From Cyclobacteriaceae bacterium (lineage in GTDB: Bacteria > Bacteroidota > Bacteroidia > Cytophagales > Cyclobacteriaceae), in assembly GCA_016787725.1 (NCBI GenBank), contig JAEUTZ010000021.1, positions 372,001 to 436,000 on the forward strand: a DNA stretch of 64,000 bases, in the 5' to 3' direction. Position 1 is the stretch's first letter; each line of letters opens with the position of its first letter. The position numbers and the translations under genes were made by a program. Below the pieces are notes generated by a model. The model was not told the origin of the DNA, did no database searches, and was given only the letters and a program-made list of their open reading frames with translations. Shown here in pieces: positions 54,212 through 61,601 of this stretch.

Positions 54212-54274
54212 GACGAATTACGATTTACGAGACGCAATCGTAAATCGAAATTCTAAAATCCTAAATCCTTAACG
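54212..54274 (+). repeat. Heptad array and inverted repeat after ftsZ
   Basis: Starting 6 nt after the ftsZ stop, ACGAATT ACGATTT ACGAGAC is followed by CGCAATC GTAAATC GAAATTC TAAAATC CTAAATC CTTAACG. CGATTTACGA (54221-54230) and TCGTAAATCG (54238-54247) form a 10-bp perfect inverted repeat with a 7-nt loop, at the point where the unit orientation flips. Confidence 0.65.
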
Positions 54275-54276
54275 AC

Positions 54277-54369
54277 ATGGCATATCCGGCACGACTGGTT
54301 TTTACTCCATTCGTAGTGGTTGTTGGTGGTAAATATTTTTTGCCGGTGCCGGAGTGCCTTATTTTTTAA
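54277..54369 (+). CDS. Possible 30-residue small protein after ftsZ
   Basis: ATG at 54277 opens 30 codons ending TAA at 54367: MAYPARLVFTPFVVVVGG at the N-terminus and KYFLPVPECLIF at the C-terminus. It is hydrophobic and could be a membrane peptide. It begins 3 nt after the heptad array and ends 27 nt before a strong terminator, so it could be the last cistron of the dcw transcript. There is no recognised homologue and no ribosome-binding site. It may be chance. Confidence 0.3.
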   Translation: MAYPARLVFTPFVVVVGGKYFLPVPECLIF

Positions 54370-54395
54370 ACTGAGTTTACCCATTTTTTAAACTC

Positions 54396-54423
54396 AAAAC
54401 GTCCCGCCCAGGCGGGACGTTTT
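54396..54423. terminator. Rho-independent terminator at the end of the dcw cluster
   Basis: AAAACGTCCCGCC and GGCGGGACGTTTT pair as a 13-bp stem with a CA loop (a 4-nt loop if the innermost pair opens), with T-run. It lies 190 nt after ftsZ and is symmetrical enough to work in both directions. Confidence 0.92.
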
Positions 54424-54544
54424 CATTTCCAGATCGGGAAAACCTCTCGAAATCCCCCATTTTCGATGTCTGGCATAACTACCACCTGGCTGGTATCGGG
54501 TTTGGCCTGTGCCTTGTATTAGTAAGGCTATAACTCTTACAAGT

Positions 54545-54949
54545 ATGAAAACAAGAGCCTTGCTTCTGATGACCGCAGTGATTCTGATGTCGTGTGAGAT
54601 TCTGATTGTGGACCCCGTCTTTGACGAGCGCGATCGGATAACGGGTACTTACCGTGTGGAAGAATTCAGCCAAACATACAATGAGTATGGCACGTTCAAC
54701 ATCCAGATCCGTAAATCCTTTAATAATTATAATGAAGTGATTGTGGAGAACTTTTATAATGCCAACATCGATGTGCGGGCCGAGGTGGTAGATGGAACAA
54801 TCTACATCTCGCGTCAACTGGTGAATGGCTACGAAGTGGATGGTGTAGGAACGGTCTATTACGATGAGATCCGATTCACCTACCGCGTGCGCGATACCTA
54901 CTACAACAAACCTACCGACTTCTGCGAAGCCACCGCGTGGGAGTATTGA
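54545..54949 (+). CDS. Small lipoprotein, function unknown
   Basis: A 134-residue protein with a lipoprotein signal: MKTRALLLMTAVILMSC, lipid-accepting Cys at position 17. The mature part is beta-rich and acidic-polar (GTYRVEEFSQTYNEYGTFNIQI, DEIRFTYRVRDTYY), as in lipocalin-like Bacteroidota surface lipoproteins. The ATG at 54545 is chosen because it starts the signal peptide; a longer frame from 54509 lacks support. It stands alone after the dcw terminator. I do not recognise the family. Confidence 0.75.
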   Translation: MKTRALLLMTAVILMSCEILIVDPVFDERDRITGTYRVEEFSQTYNEYGTFNIQIRKSFNNYNEVIVENFYNANIDVRAEVVDGTIYISRQLVNGYEVDGVGTVYYDEIRFTYRVRDTYYNKPTDFCEATAWEY

Positions 54950-54953
54950 AAGA

Positions 54954-54967
54954 GGAGATAGGAGTTA
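54954..54967 (+). repeat. Heptad units after the lipoprotein gene
   Basis: GGAGATA GGAGTTA begins 4 nt after the stop. The unit GGAGTTA is the same as in the reverse complement of the array upstream of ftsW. Confidence 0.45.
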
Positions 54968-54976
54968 GTTGCATGG

Positions 54977-55020
54977 CGCTAAGACGCAAAGAGATGTTGA
55001 AAAATCTTTGCGCCATAGCG
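54977..55020. repeat. REP-like palindromic element
   Basis: CGCTA-n3-CGCAAAGA and TCTTTGCG-n3-TAGCG form an interrupted 13-bp hairpin with a 12-nt loop. The text (GCGCTAAGACGCAAAGA, followed by ACTCTGCGGTGAA downstream) resembles a short palindromic repeat seen in many unrelated environmental genomes. Confidence 0.6.
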
Positions 55021-55076
55021 ACTCTGCGGTGAATATTTCTTCCTTGTCATTAGCTGCTTATCGACACTCGATCTTC

Positions 55077-55104
55077 CCACTTTAAGTTTCAAATTTTAAA
55101 CTTT
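55077..55104 (-). repeat. Heptad array at the DoxX gene 3' end
   Basis: On the minus strand AAAGTTT AAAATTT GAAACTT AAAGTGG, exact 7-nt period, overlapping the DoxX stop codon. It shares its unit with the array between greB and dnaE. Confidence 0.6.
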
Positions 55105-55503
55105 GAATAACCTATCCACACTCCACGATCCGGGGCCATAGAAAAAGTAAATTACACCCAGCAGCACAAACATAAATGGGTGCTGGTCTTCATACCAGAA
55201 GCGACCCTGCCCGACAAAAAAGGTAATGTAGGTGAGGGCACCTATTAAGAGGAGAGCGCCAGCCCGTGTAAATGCGCCCAGAAAAAGTGACACACCGGCC
55301 AGCAATTCGGTTGACTTGCCAATATATACCATCACCTTGCCCCCCGGTCCTTGAAACGGGGCCCAGCCGGCATACTCCTTCATGAGATGTGGATTAAACA
55401 CCTCTTGACCGTGATAAATAACCAACAGACCTAGCACGATCCGCACCACGGCTAGCACCTGCTCCGCCATCCACGGCTCAGTCGTAATAAGTTTTTTAAA
55501 CAT
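55096..55503 (-). CDS. DoxX-family membrane protein
   Basis: A 135-residue protein with four transmembrane segments. The family pattern is VLAVVRIVLGLLVIYHGQEVF near the N-terminus, GKSTELLAGVSLFLGAFTRAGALLL in the middle and FMFVLLGVIYFFYGPGSWSVDRLF at the end. DoxX-like proteins are linked to redox or sulfur metabolism in a few organisms, otherwise unknown. The ATG at 55503 (MFKKLITTEPW) is preferred; an ATG 12 codons upstream would add an unsupported N-terminus. The stop lies within a heptad array. Confidence 0.87.
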   Translation of the reverse strand: MFKKLITTEPWMAEQVLAVVRIVLGLLVIYHGQEVFNPHLMKEYAGWAPFQGPGGKVMVYIGKSTELLAGVSLFLGAFTRAGALLLIGALTYITFFVGQGRFWYEDQHPFMFVLLGVIYFFYGPGSWSVDRLFKV

Positions 55504-55662
55504 AGAAGTAGGGTTGAGATATGAAGATACAATATTCATTTCACTTTGAATTTATTTATCGCCAAGAACAATTCAGAGCGTATGGATTGATGTGTTGATA
55601 GACAGTAAGGATGAAGAAGGCGTAATGAATTAATTGCGAACGGTACGGGAGCGATGAATTCC

Positions 55663-55727
55663 CCTGAGCGAAGCAGGTTCACAATTCCTAACCATGAATC
55701 CTTCGCTGCCACGCACAAACTGCGTGG
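55663..55727. other. Structured non-coding segment between DoxX and trxA
   Basis: The region 55504-55797 has no convincing gene. It holds nested inverted repeats: CCTG-agcgaag-CAGG (55663-55677), AGCGAAG (55667) facing CTTCGCT (55701), and CCACGCA-caaac-TGCGTGG (55709-55727). It may be a small structured RNA or a relic of a palindromic element; no family is recognised. Confidence 0.3.
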
Positions 55728-55746
55728 ATTGTTCTTTACACTTGAA

Positions 55747-55774
55747 ACAAAAAAAGCCAGCATAAAACCGGCTT
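55747..55774 (-). terminator. Terminator downstream of trxA
   Basis: On the minus strand AAGCCGG-TTTTATG-CTGGCTT followed by TTTTTTT: a 7-bp stem with one mismatch and a T-run, 24 nt after the trxA stop. Confidence 0.8.
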
Positions 55775-55797
55775 CTCTTTATTTCAGTAATGGCTCC

Positions 55798-56121
55798 TTA
55801 GAGCACTTGCGCCTGCAGCTTCTGCGACAGCACCGACTTGGGCACCGCACCCACCTGTTTGTCAACTACCTGACCATTCTTAAATACCAGCAGGGTTGGG
55901 ATGGAACGCACACCAAAACGGGCCGTTACCTGCGGATTTTCATCCACGTTCAGCTTGGCAACCACAGCCTTGCCTTCATAATCGCCCGCCAGTTCTTCCA
56001 CAACCGGCCCGATCATTTTACAAGGTCCGCACCACTCGGCCCAAAAGTCTACTAATACAGGTTTTTCAGAATTAATGACTGAATCGAAGTTTGAATCGTT
56101 GAGTTCCAATGTTTTACCCAT
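55798..56121 (-). CDS. trxA: Thioredoxin
   Basis: A 107-residue thioredoxin with active site WAEWCGPCK (Cys pair near 32/35), the cis-Pro loop RSIPTLLVF and buried Asp in VDFWAEW. It has no signal peptide, so it is cytoplasmic. It starts 22 nt after dnaE with no promoter element between, so it is probably co-transcribed from greB/dnaE and terminated at 55747-55774. The alanine-glutamate pair in place of AxWC is normal variation. Confidence 0.97.
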   Translation of the reverse strand: MGKTLELNDSNFDSVINSEKPVLVDFWAEWCGPCKMIGPVVEELAGDYEGKAVVAKLNVDENPQVTARFGVRSIPTLLVFKNGQVVDKQVGAVPKSVLSQKLQAQVL

Positions 56122-56143
56122 GATATAAAGATTAAAGTGTTTG

Positions 56144-59100
56144 TCAATCTACAGACTCCAACACAAAGTTAGGAGAAATTGTTCCAAGTTCAGGCTTTTC
56201 AGCAAGAATCGGTTTCACCACCTCCGTCAGCCACCGCGTCTCCGATTTGTCCGTCATTACACCCACTTCACTGATCCGTTTCAGCTCGTTGATCAGCGCA
56301 TTGCTCACCTTTACCTGGCAGGCCCGCGAAAGTAATTCGGCCTGAATCCCTTCCACCGGATCTTTCAAGTAAATCTTCAAACCCGAAGGCCCCTTGTTTT
56401 TTTTGCAGAGCTTTTCCACCTGGTCAATGAACGAGGCCGATACGTCAACCACGCTGCAACGCAAGGCAAGACCTTGCACCCGTTTCGAAGCCAGCTCATT
56501 CAACAAATCAATGTTCCGGATCTTGAACTCCAGGTTCATGTCACCCCAGTTCTTGCGCAGCACGTTCCCTTCCACAAACAGAAACCAACCCGGGGTTAGA
56601 AAGGATTTGAACTTTGTATATTCATCGCTCCACAACATGAATTCAAACTTGCCGCTGTAATCTTCCAGCGTAAGTTTTCCAAACGGCCGGCCGGTCTTGG
56701 TCATGCGGTGTTCCACCGCTGATACAATGCCGCCCACTTTTATCTCTTTGCCCTCCAGGCTATCCAGGTCCGTTAGCACCGCCACCCCGGCATTGCAAAA
56801 GGTTTCCATCTCAAACCGGAAGTTATCGAGCGGGTGCCCGGAGATGTATACGCCCACTACCTCTTTCTCGAAATGAAGTTTTTCAATTTCGCTGAAGGGC
56901 TCCAGCGGATCGATTTTTGGTTGCGGCATCTGCGTACCGCTGCTGCCACCAAACAAGCTGGCCTGCGCACTCTTCGCTTCCTGCTGCATCTTGCTGGCAT
57001 AGCGGATTACTTTCTCCGTCAGTGATAAGTCGCCTTCCTTGCCGGTAATGTATTGCCTGCGGTGATATTCCGGAAAGCTATCAAACGCTCCCGACAAGGC
57101 CAGGCACTCAAATGTTTTTTTATTTACCGACCGGTTGCTGAGACGCTTGGCAAAATCAAAGATGTCTTTATACGCTCCGTGGGCATCACGCTCCAGGATG
57201 ATGGCTTCCACGGCCGCCTCCCCGGCACCTTTTATCGCACCCAATCCAAAGCGAATCTGCCCTTGCTTGTTCACTTCAAAATGGACACCCGATTCGTTCA
57301 CATGGGGTCCCAGCACTTCAATGCCTTGCTTTCGGCAATCTTCAATAAAGTAAGTAACGTTATCCAGGTTGCTTTGCGAGTGGGTGAGGATGGCGGCCAT
57401 GTACTCGGCCGGATAGTTCGCCTTTAAGTAGGCCGTGTGATAGGCCACCAACGAATAACATGTAGAGTGTGACTTGTTAAAAGCATACTGGGCAAAGGCT
57501 TCCCAGTCTTTCCATACCTTCTCAGCAATCTGTTCCTGGTGGCCATTCGCTTTGCACCCCGCAATGAACTTGTCCTTCATCTTGTCGAGCACTTCCTTCT
57601 GCTTCTTACCCATCGCCTTGCGCAGCACATCAGCATCGCCTTTCGAAAAGTTGGCTAGCTTCTGCGACAGCAACATCACCTGCTCCTGGTATACCGTAAT
57701 GCCGTACGTGTCTTTCAGATACTCTTCCATCTCCGGCAGGTCGTACTTGATAGGTTCGCGGCCATGCTTGCGCGCAATGAAGGTGGGGATGTATTCCATG
57801 GGCCCCGGCCGGTACAGGGCGTTCATGGCAATCAGATCTTCAAACTTGTCTGGCTTCAGGCCGCGCAGGTAACTCTGCATCCCGTCCGATTCAAACTGAA
57901 ACGTGCCTGTGGTATCTCCGCGCTGGTAGAGTTGGTAAGTCTTCGCATCATCGAGGGGTACTTTGTCAATATCTATCTCGATGCCCTTGGTCTTTTTGAT
58001 GTTGCGGATGGCCGTCTTGATAATAGTTAGCGTGGTAAGCCCGAGAAAGTCCATCTTTAACATACCCGCACTTTCCACCACACTGTTGTCGAACTGCGTT
58101 ACCAGCATGTCCGAATCTTTGGCGGTGGAGACTGGTACAAAACGCGTCAGGTCATCCGGGGTGATGATCACCCCACAGGCATGGGTGCCCGTGTTGCGCA
58201 GTGAGCCTTCCAATACAATGGCTTGCTTGAGCACCTGCGCTTTCAGGTCGGCTCCATTCTTAAGTTCCTTCAGTTCCTTCACTTCGTCAAAGGCTTTCTC
58301 CAGCGAGGTACCGGGCCGCTCGGGCACCAGTTTAGCCAGGTTGTTTGCTTCGGCCAGCGGCAACTCCATTACCCGAGCACAATCGCGGATGGACGACTTG
58401 GCCGCCATGGTGCCATAGGTGATAATTTGCGCCACCTGGTTATGACCGTACTTTTCAATCACATACCGCAGCACCTTGTCGCGCCCTTCATCATCAAAGT
58501 CAATATCAATATCGGGCAGCGATACCCGGTCGGGATTCAGAAAACGTTCGAACAGCAAATCGTAGGCGATGGGATCCACATTGGTAATGCCAATGCAATA
58601 GGCTACAGCCGATCCCGCGGCCGATCCCCGGCCCGGTCCTACACTTACACCCATCGATCGGGCCTTTGACGTAAAATCCTGTACAATCAAAAAGTAGCCC
58701 GGATAGCCCGTCTTCTTAATGGTCTCCAGTTCAAAATCAATACGGTCTTTGATCTCCGGTGTGAGTTCGGGATATTTTTTCTTCGCCCCTTCGTAGGTAA
58801 GGTGTTTGAGGTAATCATCTTCGGTGGCAAACTCTTTGGGGATGTCGAACTTGGGCAACAACACGTTGCGCTTCAGTTCGTACGTCTCCACTTTGTTAAT
58901 GAGCTCGGTGATGGTATTAATGGCCTCCGGCAAATCGCGGAAGAGTACCTTCATTTCTTCCTGCGACTTGAAGTAGTACTGATTGTTGGGCAAGCCGTAG
59001 CGCGTACCGCGACCGTAACCAATGGGCGTAGATTGAAACTCGCCTTCTTTAATACACAACAACACATCGTGTGCATTCGATTCTTCCTGTTCCAGGTAAA

Positions 59101-60433
59101 AGCACTCGTTGGCAGCAATGTATTTTACGTTGTACTTATGTGCGAACTTCAGCAGCGTCTCGTTCACGCGGTCTTCTTCGCGTGTGTTGTGGCGGTTCAG
59201 CTCCACATAAAAATCTTCGCCCAGCAGCTGGTGCCACCACACGAACACTTCTTCGGCCTGCTTTTCACCTACGTGCAAAATCAGGTACGGGATCTCGCTG
59301 TTCAGGCTGCCCGTGGTGGCCATGAGGCCTTCCTTGTATTCTTTGATGAGTGCCTTGTCGATGCGCGGGTAAATGCCATAGAGGCCTTCAATGAAGCCGA
59401 TGGAGCTGAGCTTGGCCAGGTTGTGATAGCCCGTTTTATTTTTTGCCAACAGCACCTGGTGATAGCGTTTGTCCGGATTGTCTTTGGTGAATTTGAGTTT
59501 CTTTCGCTCTTCGCTGATGTAAAACTCACAGCCCACAATGGGTTTAATGCCGTGCTTCAATGCCTCGCTCACGAACTTGAAGGCCCCGTACAAATTGCCG
59601 AAGTCGGTAAGGGCTACGGCCGGCATGTTTTGTGCTTTCGCTTTCGCGATGATTTCATTTACATCGGGCACAGCTTGCAACACACTGAATTGTGAATGCA
59701 GATGCAGGTGACAGAAAGGTTTGTCCGTTAGGTCCGCTGTGGTATCGGCTTTGGTGTAATCAACACCTTTTGTCTTTTCACGTTTGGACGAGTTGCCCTC
59801 AGCCAGGTTGGGCTCTTCGTATTCAATTTCGTTCAGCGGTGTGGCATCGAACGGCTGCACCACTTTTTGAGCCAGCAAGCCAAAGAATGCCCGCGCGGTG
59901 GCGGCCACATCGTAACTGGCATCGTGAGCATCTTCAAAATCGTAGCCAAAGAGTTTTTCGTGCAACTCGTGAAGGCGGGGCATCTTCAACTTGCCACCGA
60001 TACCGCCCGGCAATGCACAAAATTCAGTGGCCGCTATGCCAGTGTCCAGTTTCGCCAGGGCCAGTAACGCGGTGGTGTCCAACCCAAGCCGGATCAGCTC
60101 GGCCCCAATTATGTTAATGTCGAATTCAATATTATGGCCTACCAATAACTGGGTTTGCGCCAGGTCTTGCAAAAAGGTGGTGAGCACGGCTTTCAGCTCG
60201 TGGCCTTCTTCCAACGCGCGCTTCGTACTGATGCCGTGTACCTGTTCGGCCTTAAAGGGAATGTCGAACCCCTCAGGCTTGACAATATAATTGTGTTGCG
60301 ACAGCAGGTTGCCATGGCGGTCGTGTACCTGCCAGGCCAGCTGCACCAGTCGCGGCCAGTTGTCGAGGTCGGTGAGCGGGGCAGTTTTATTATGCGGAAT
60401 CCCCGTGGTTTCCGTATCAAAAATTAAATACAT
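56144..60433 (-). CDS. dnaE: DNA polymerase III alpha subunit fused to a DnaQ-type exonuclease
   Basis: A 1429-residue replicative polymerase. Residues 1-185 are a DEDDh 3'-5' exonuclease with D6 and E8 (FDTETTG), D105 (VGHNIEFD), H170 and D175 (DAHDASYD). A linker (about 190-238) leads to the PHP domain (CHLHLHSQFS near 241-250). The polymerase core follows, with catalytic aspartates in LPDIDIDFDDEGRD near 636-648 and the FAQYAFNKSHSTCYSL finger region. The C-terminus contains the helix-hairpin-helix and OB-fold (KEIKVGGIVSAVEHRMTKTGRPFGKL in pieces). The in-cis proofreading domain recalls PolC but sits on a DnaE-type core. Confidence 0.96.
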   Translation of the reverse strand: MYLIFDTETTGIPHNKTAPLTDLDNWPRLVQLAWQVHDRHGNLLSQHNYIVKPEGFDIPFKAEQVHGISTKRALEEGHELKAVLTTFLQDLAQTQLLVGHNIEFDINIIGAELIRLGLDTTALLALAKLDTGIAATEFCALPGGIGGKLKMPRLHELHEKLFGYDFEDAHDASYDVAATARAFFGLLAQKVVQPFDATPLNEIEYEEPNLAEGNSSKREKTKGVDYTKADTTADLTDKPFCHLHLHSQFSVLQAVPDVNEIIAKAKAQNMPAVALTDFGNLYGAFKFVSEALKHGIKPIVGCEFYISEERKKLKFTKDNPDKRYHQVLLAKNKTGYHNLAKLSSIGFIEGLYGIYPRIDKALIKEYKEGLMATTGSLNSEIPYLILHVGEKQAEEVFVWWHQLLGEDFYVELNRHNTREEDRVNETLLKFAHKYNVKYIAANECFYLEQEESNAHDVLLCIKEGEFQSTPIGYGRGTRYGLPNNQYYFKSQEEMKVLFRDLPEAINTITELINKVETYELKRNVLLPKFDIPKEFATEDDYLKHLTYEGAKKKYPELTPEIKDRIDFELETIKKTGYPGYFLIVQDFTSKARSMGVSVGPGRGSAAGSAVAYCIGITNVDPIAYDLLFERFLNPDRVSLPDIDIDFDDEGRDKVLRYVIEKYGHNQVAQIITYGTMAAKSSIRDCARVMELPLAEANNLAKLVPERPGTSLEKAFDEVKELKELKNGADLKAQVLKQAIVLEGSLRNTGTHACGVIITPDDLTRFVPVSTAKDSDMLVTQFDNSVVESAGMLKMDFLGLTTLTIIKTAIRNIKKTKGIEIDIDKVPLDDAKTYQLYQRGDTTGTFQFESDGMQSYLRGLKPDKFEDLIAMNALYRPGPMEYIPTFIARKHGREPIKYDLPEMEEYLKDTYGITVYQEQVMLLSQKLANFSKGDADVLRKAMGKKQKEVLDKMKDKFIAGCKANGHQEQIAEKVWKDWEAFAQYAFNKSHSTCYSLVAYHTAYLKANYPAEYMAAILTHSQSNLDNVTYFIEDCRKQGIEVLGPHVNESGVHFEVNKQGQIRFGLGAIKGAGEAAVEAIILERDAHGAYKDIFDFAKRLSNRSVNKKTFECLALSGAFDSFPEYHRRQYITGKEGDLSLTEKVIRYASKMQQEAKSAQASLFGGSSGTQMPQPKIDPLEPFSEIEKLHFEKEVVGVYISGHPLDNFRFEMETFCNAGVAVLTDLDSLEGKEIKVGGIVSAVEHRMTKTGRPFGKLTLEDYSGKFEFMLWSDEYTKFKSFLTPGWFLFVEGNVLRKNWGDMNLEFKIRNIDLLNELASKRVQGLALRCSVVDVSASFIDQVEKLCKKNKGPSGLKIYLKDPVEGIQAELLSRACQVKVSNALINELKRISEVGVMTDKSETRWLTEVVKPILAEKPELGTISPNFVLESVD

Positions 60434-60449
60434 GTGCGTAGTGGTGGGG

Positions 60450-60457
60450 TAAAGATA
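60450..60457 (-). promoter_or_regulatory. Possible -7 element of dnaE
   Basis: Minus-strand TATCTTTA matches TAnnTTTG except the last base, 16 bp before the dnaE ATG. It would give dnaE-trxA their own promoter after the repeat region. Confidence 0.35.
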
Positions 60458-60480
60458 GAGAGAATTGGGAGGGGAAGGGT

Positions 60481-60557
60481 AAAGTAGAAAGTGAAAAGTT
60501 AAAAGTTGAAAGTTTAAGGCTTAAAGCTGAAAGTTAAAAGCGGAAAGCTTGAAGGCT
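60481..60557. repeat. Eleven-unit heptad array between greB and dnaE (left arm)
   Basis: Units read AAAGTAG AAAGTGA, AAAGTTA AAAGTTG, AAAGTTT AAGGCTT, AAAGCTG AAAGTTA, AAAGCGG AAAGCTT, GAAGGCT without any break in the 7-nt period. The first 25 bases (60481-60505) are the reverse complement of 60614-60638. Confidence 0.85.
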
Positions 60558-60610
60558 GATGCTTACCAGTTCTACCGTTGAAAATTTCAGTCACGCATAT
60601 GGAAAGCGGA

Positions 60611-60645
60611 TGGCTTTTAACTTTTCACTTTCTACTTTAAACTTT
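60611..60645. repeat. Five-unit inverted heptad array between greB and dnaE (right arm)
   Basis: Units TGGCTTT TAACTTT, TCACTTT CTACTTT, AAACTTT are the same repeat in the opposite orientation. They start 3 nt after the greB stop on the transcribed strand. With the left arm they make a 25-bp perfect inverted repeat around 108 bp. Confidence 0.85.
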
Positions 60646-60648
60646 CCA

Positions 60649-61122
60649 CTATTTCAGGTATTCAATCTTCGTAATCCGCCAAACAAACTGCTGGGCAGGG
60701 GTTTTCACAATCGCTTCATCGCCAACGGCTTTTTTCAGCAACGCCTGGGCCATGGGCGAGTCCATCGAGATGTAGTTTTTGGCACCAATAAGTTCTTCGC
60801 TCCCCACGATGCGGAAGCGGTTCTTTACGCCTTTGTCGTTTTCAATTTCCACCCAGGCCCCAAACATCACCTTGCCTTCCTGATGGGGAGAATAGTGCAC
60901 CACTTTCAGGTCGTCAATGCATTTGCGCAAATACAGGATGCGCTTGTCAATTTCGCGCAGGCGCTTTTTATTGTAATGATAGTCTGCATTTTCAGAACGA
61001 TCGCCCAGGCTGGCGGCCCAGGAAACTTTTTGGGTGGTGTCGGGCCGCTCCGCCCGCCACAGGTGGTCCAACTCTGCCTTTAGCTTCTCCAACCCTTCCG
61101 GGGTGATCATGAGTGTTTTCAT
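60649..61122 (-). CDS. greB: Transcription elongation factor GreB-type
   Basis: A 157-residue Gre factor that rescues backtracked RNA polymerase. The N-terminal coiled coil carries the acidic tip LGDRSENADYHYNKKRLREIDKRI; the YxYNKKRLREID form is typical of GreB. The C-terminal FKBP-like domain ends MDSPMAQALLKKAVGDEAIV...WRITKIEYL. It is first in a probable greB-dnaE-trxA group on the minus strand. The stop is immediately followed by a heptad repeat array. Confidence 0.94.
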   Translation of the reverse strand: MKTLMITPEGLEKLKAELDHLWRAERPDTTQKVSWAASLGDRSENADYHYNKKRLREIDKRILYLRKCIDDLKVVHYSPHQEGKVMFGAWVEIENDKGVKNRFRIVGSEELIGAKNYISMDSPMAQALLKKAVGDEAIVKTPAQQFVWRITKIEYLK

Positions 61123-61229
61123 TGTAGGCAGGTAACGGTAGGTTAGCTTAGCCTTGCAAGAGAATAGAAATTGTCAAATTATCCAACCCTTGCGGGCAGA
61201 TATGGGATTATCGTTTAATCCTCATGCAA

Positions 61230-61511
61230 TTATTTTATAGAGCCTGAGGGAAATTCCAACACTCTTAATTGGGCAGAAAAGATCATCAATATGCTGGACC
61301 CTAACAAAAAGGCATGTGATATTTTCGCGTCTCTTCGGGTTTCTTCCGCCAACTTAATTCTCAGAAATAATGGGGCAAAGCCGAGCCCAAATAGGAATAA
61401 GCCAACGACTTGCATCAAGTTAGCACCGGCAATGTGGTAGTACTTTGAAATGACTCCAATAGAGAATAGAACCAGGGAAAGTAGGCCAAGTACTTTTGCA
61501 AGCGTTTTCAA
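61230..61511 (-). CDS. Small membrane protein, function unknown
   Basis: A 93-residue protein with three hydrophobic segments: LAKVLGLLSLVLFSIGVIS, LMQVVGLFLFGLGFAPLFL and AFLLGSSILMIFSAQL. The start appears to be TTG at 61511 (MKTLAKVLGLL), because the first in-frame ATG lies inside the second helix. Similar short proteins beginning MKTLAKxLGLLSLVLFxIG are familiar from Bacteroidota but carry no assigned function. It is possibly a decaying gene, given the start and the transposase-like debris upstream. Confidence 0.55.
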   Translation of the reverse strand: MKTLAKVLGLLSLVLFSIGVISKYYHIAGANLMQVVGLFLFGLGFAPLFLRIKLAEETRRDAKISHAFLLGSSILMIFSAQLRVLEFPSGSIK

Positions 61512-61601
61512 TGCTGAACCTGTTTATTGGGCAAGTAAAGATAGACAAAGGTCAACCGAAAGACATACCTTTTTCGCAGTGTGTCCTGTATTATCACTTA
61601 A

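Noticed and set aside
55536-55763. A 75-codon minus-strand frame between DoxX and trxA
   Set aside because: It starts inside the trxA terminator, has no family resemblance and overlaps a palindrome-rich segment.
58802-59695. A 297-codon open frame antisense to dnaE
   Set aside because: It lies wholly inside the conserved PHP/polymerase region of dnaE and shows no domain.
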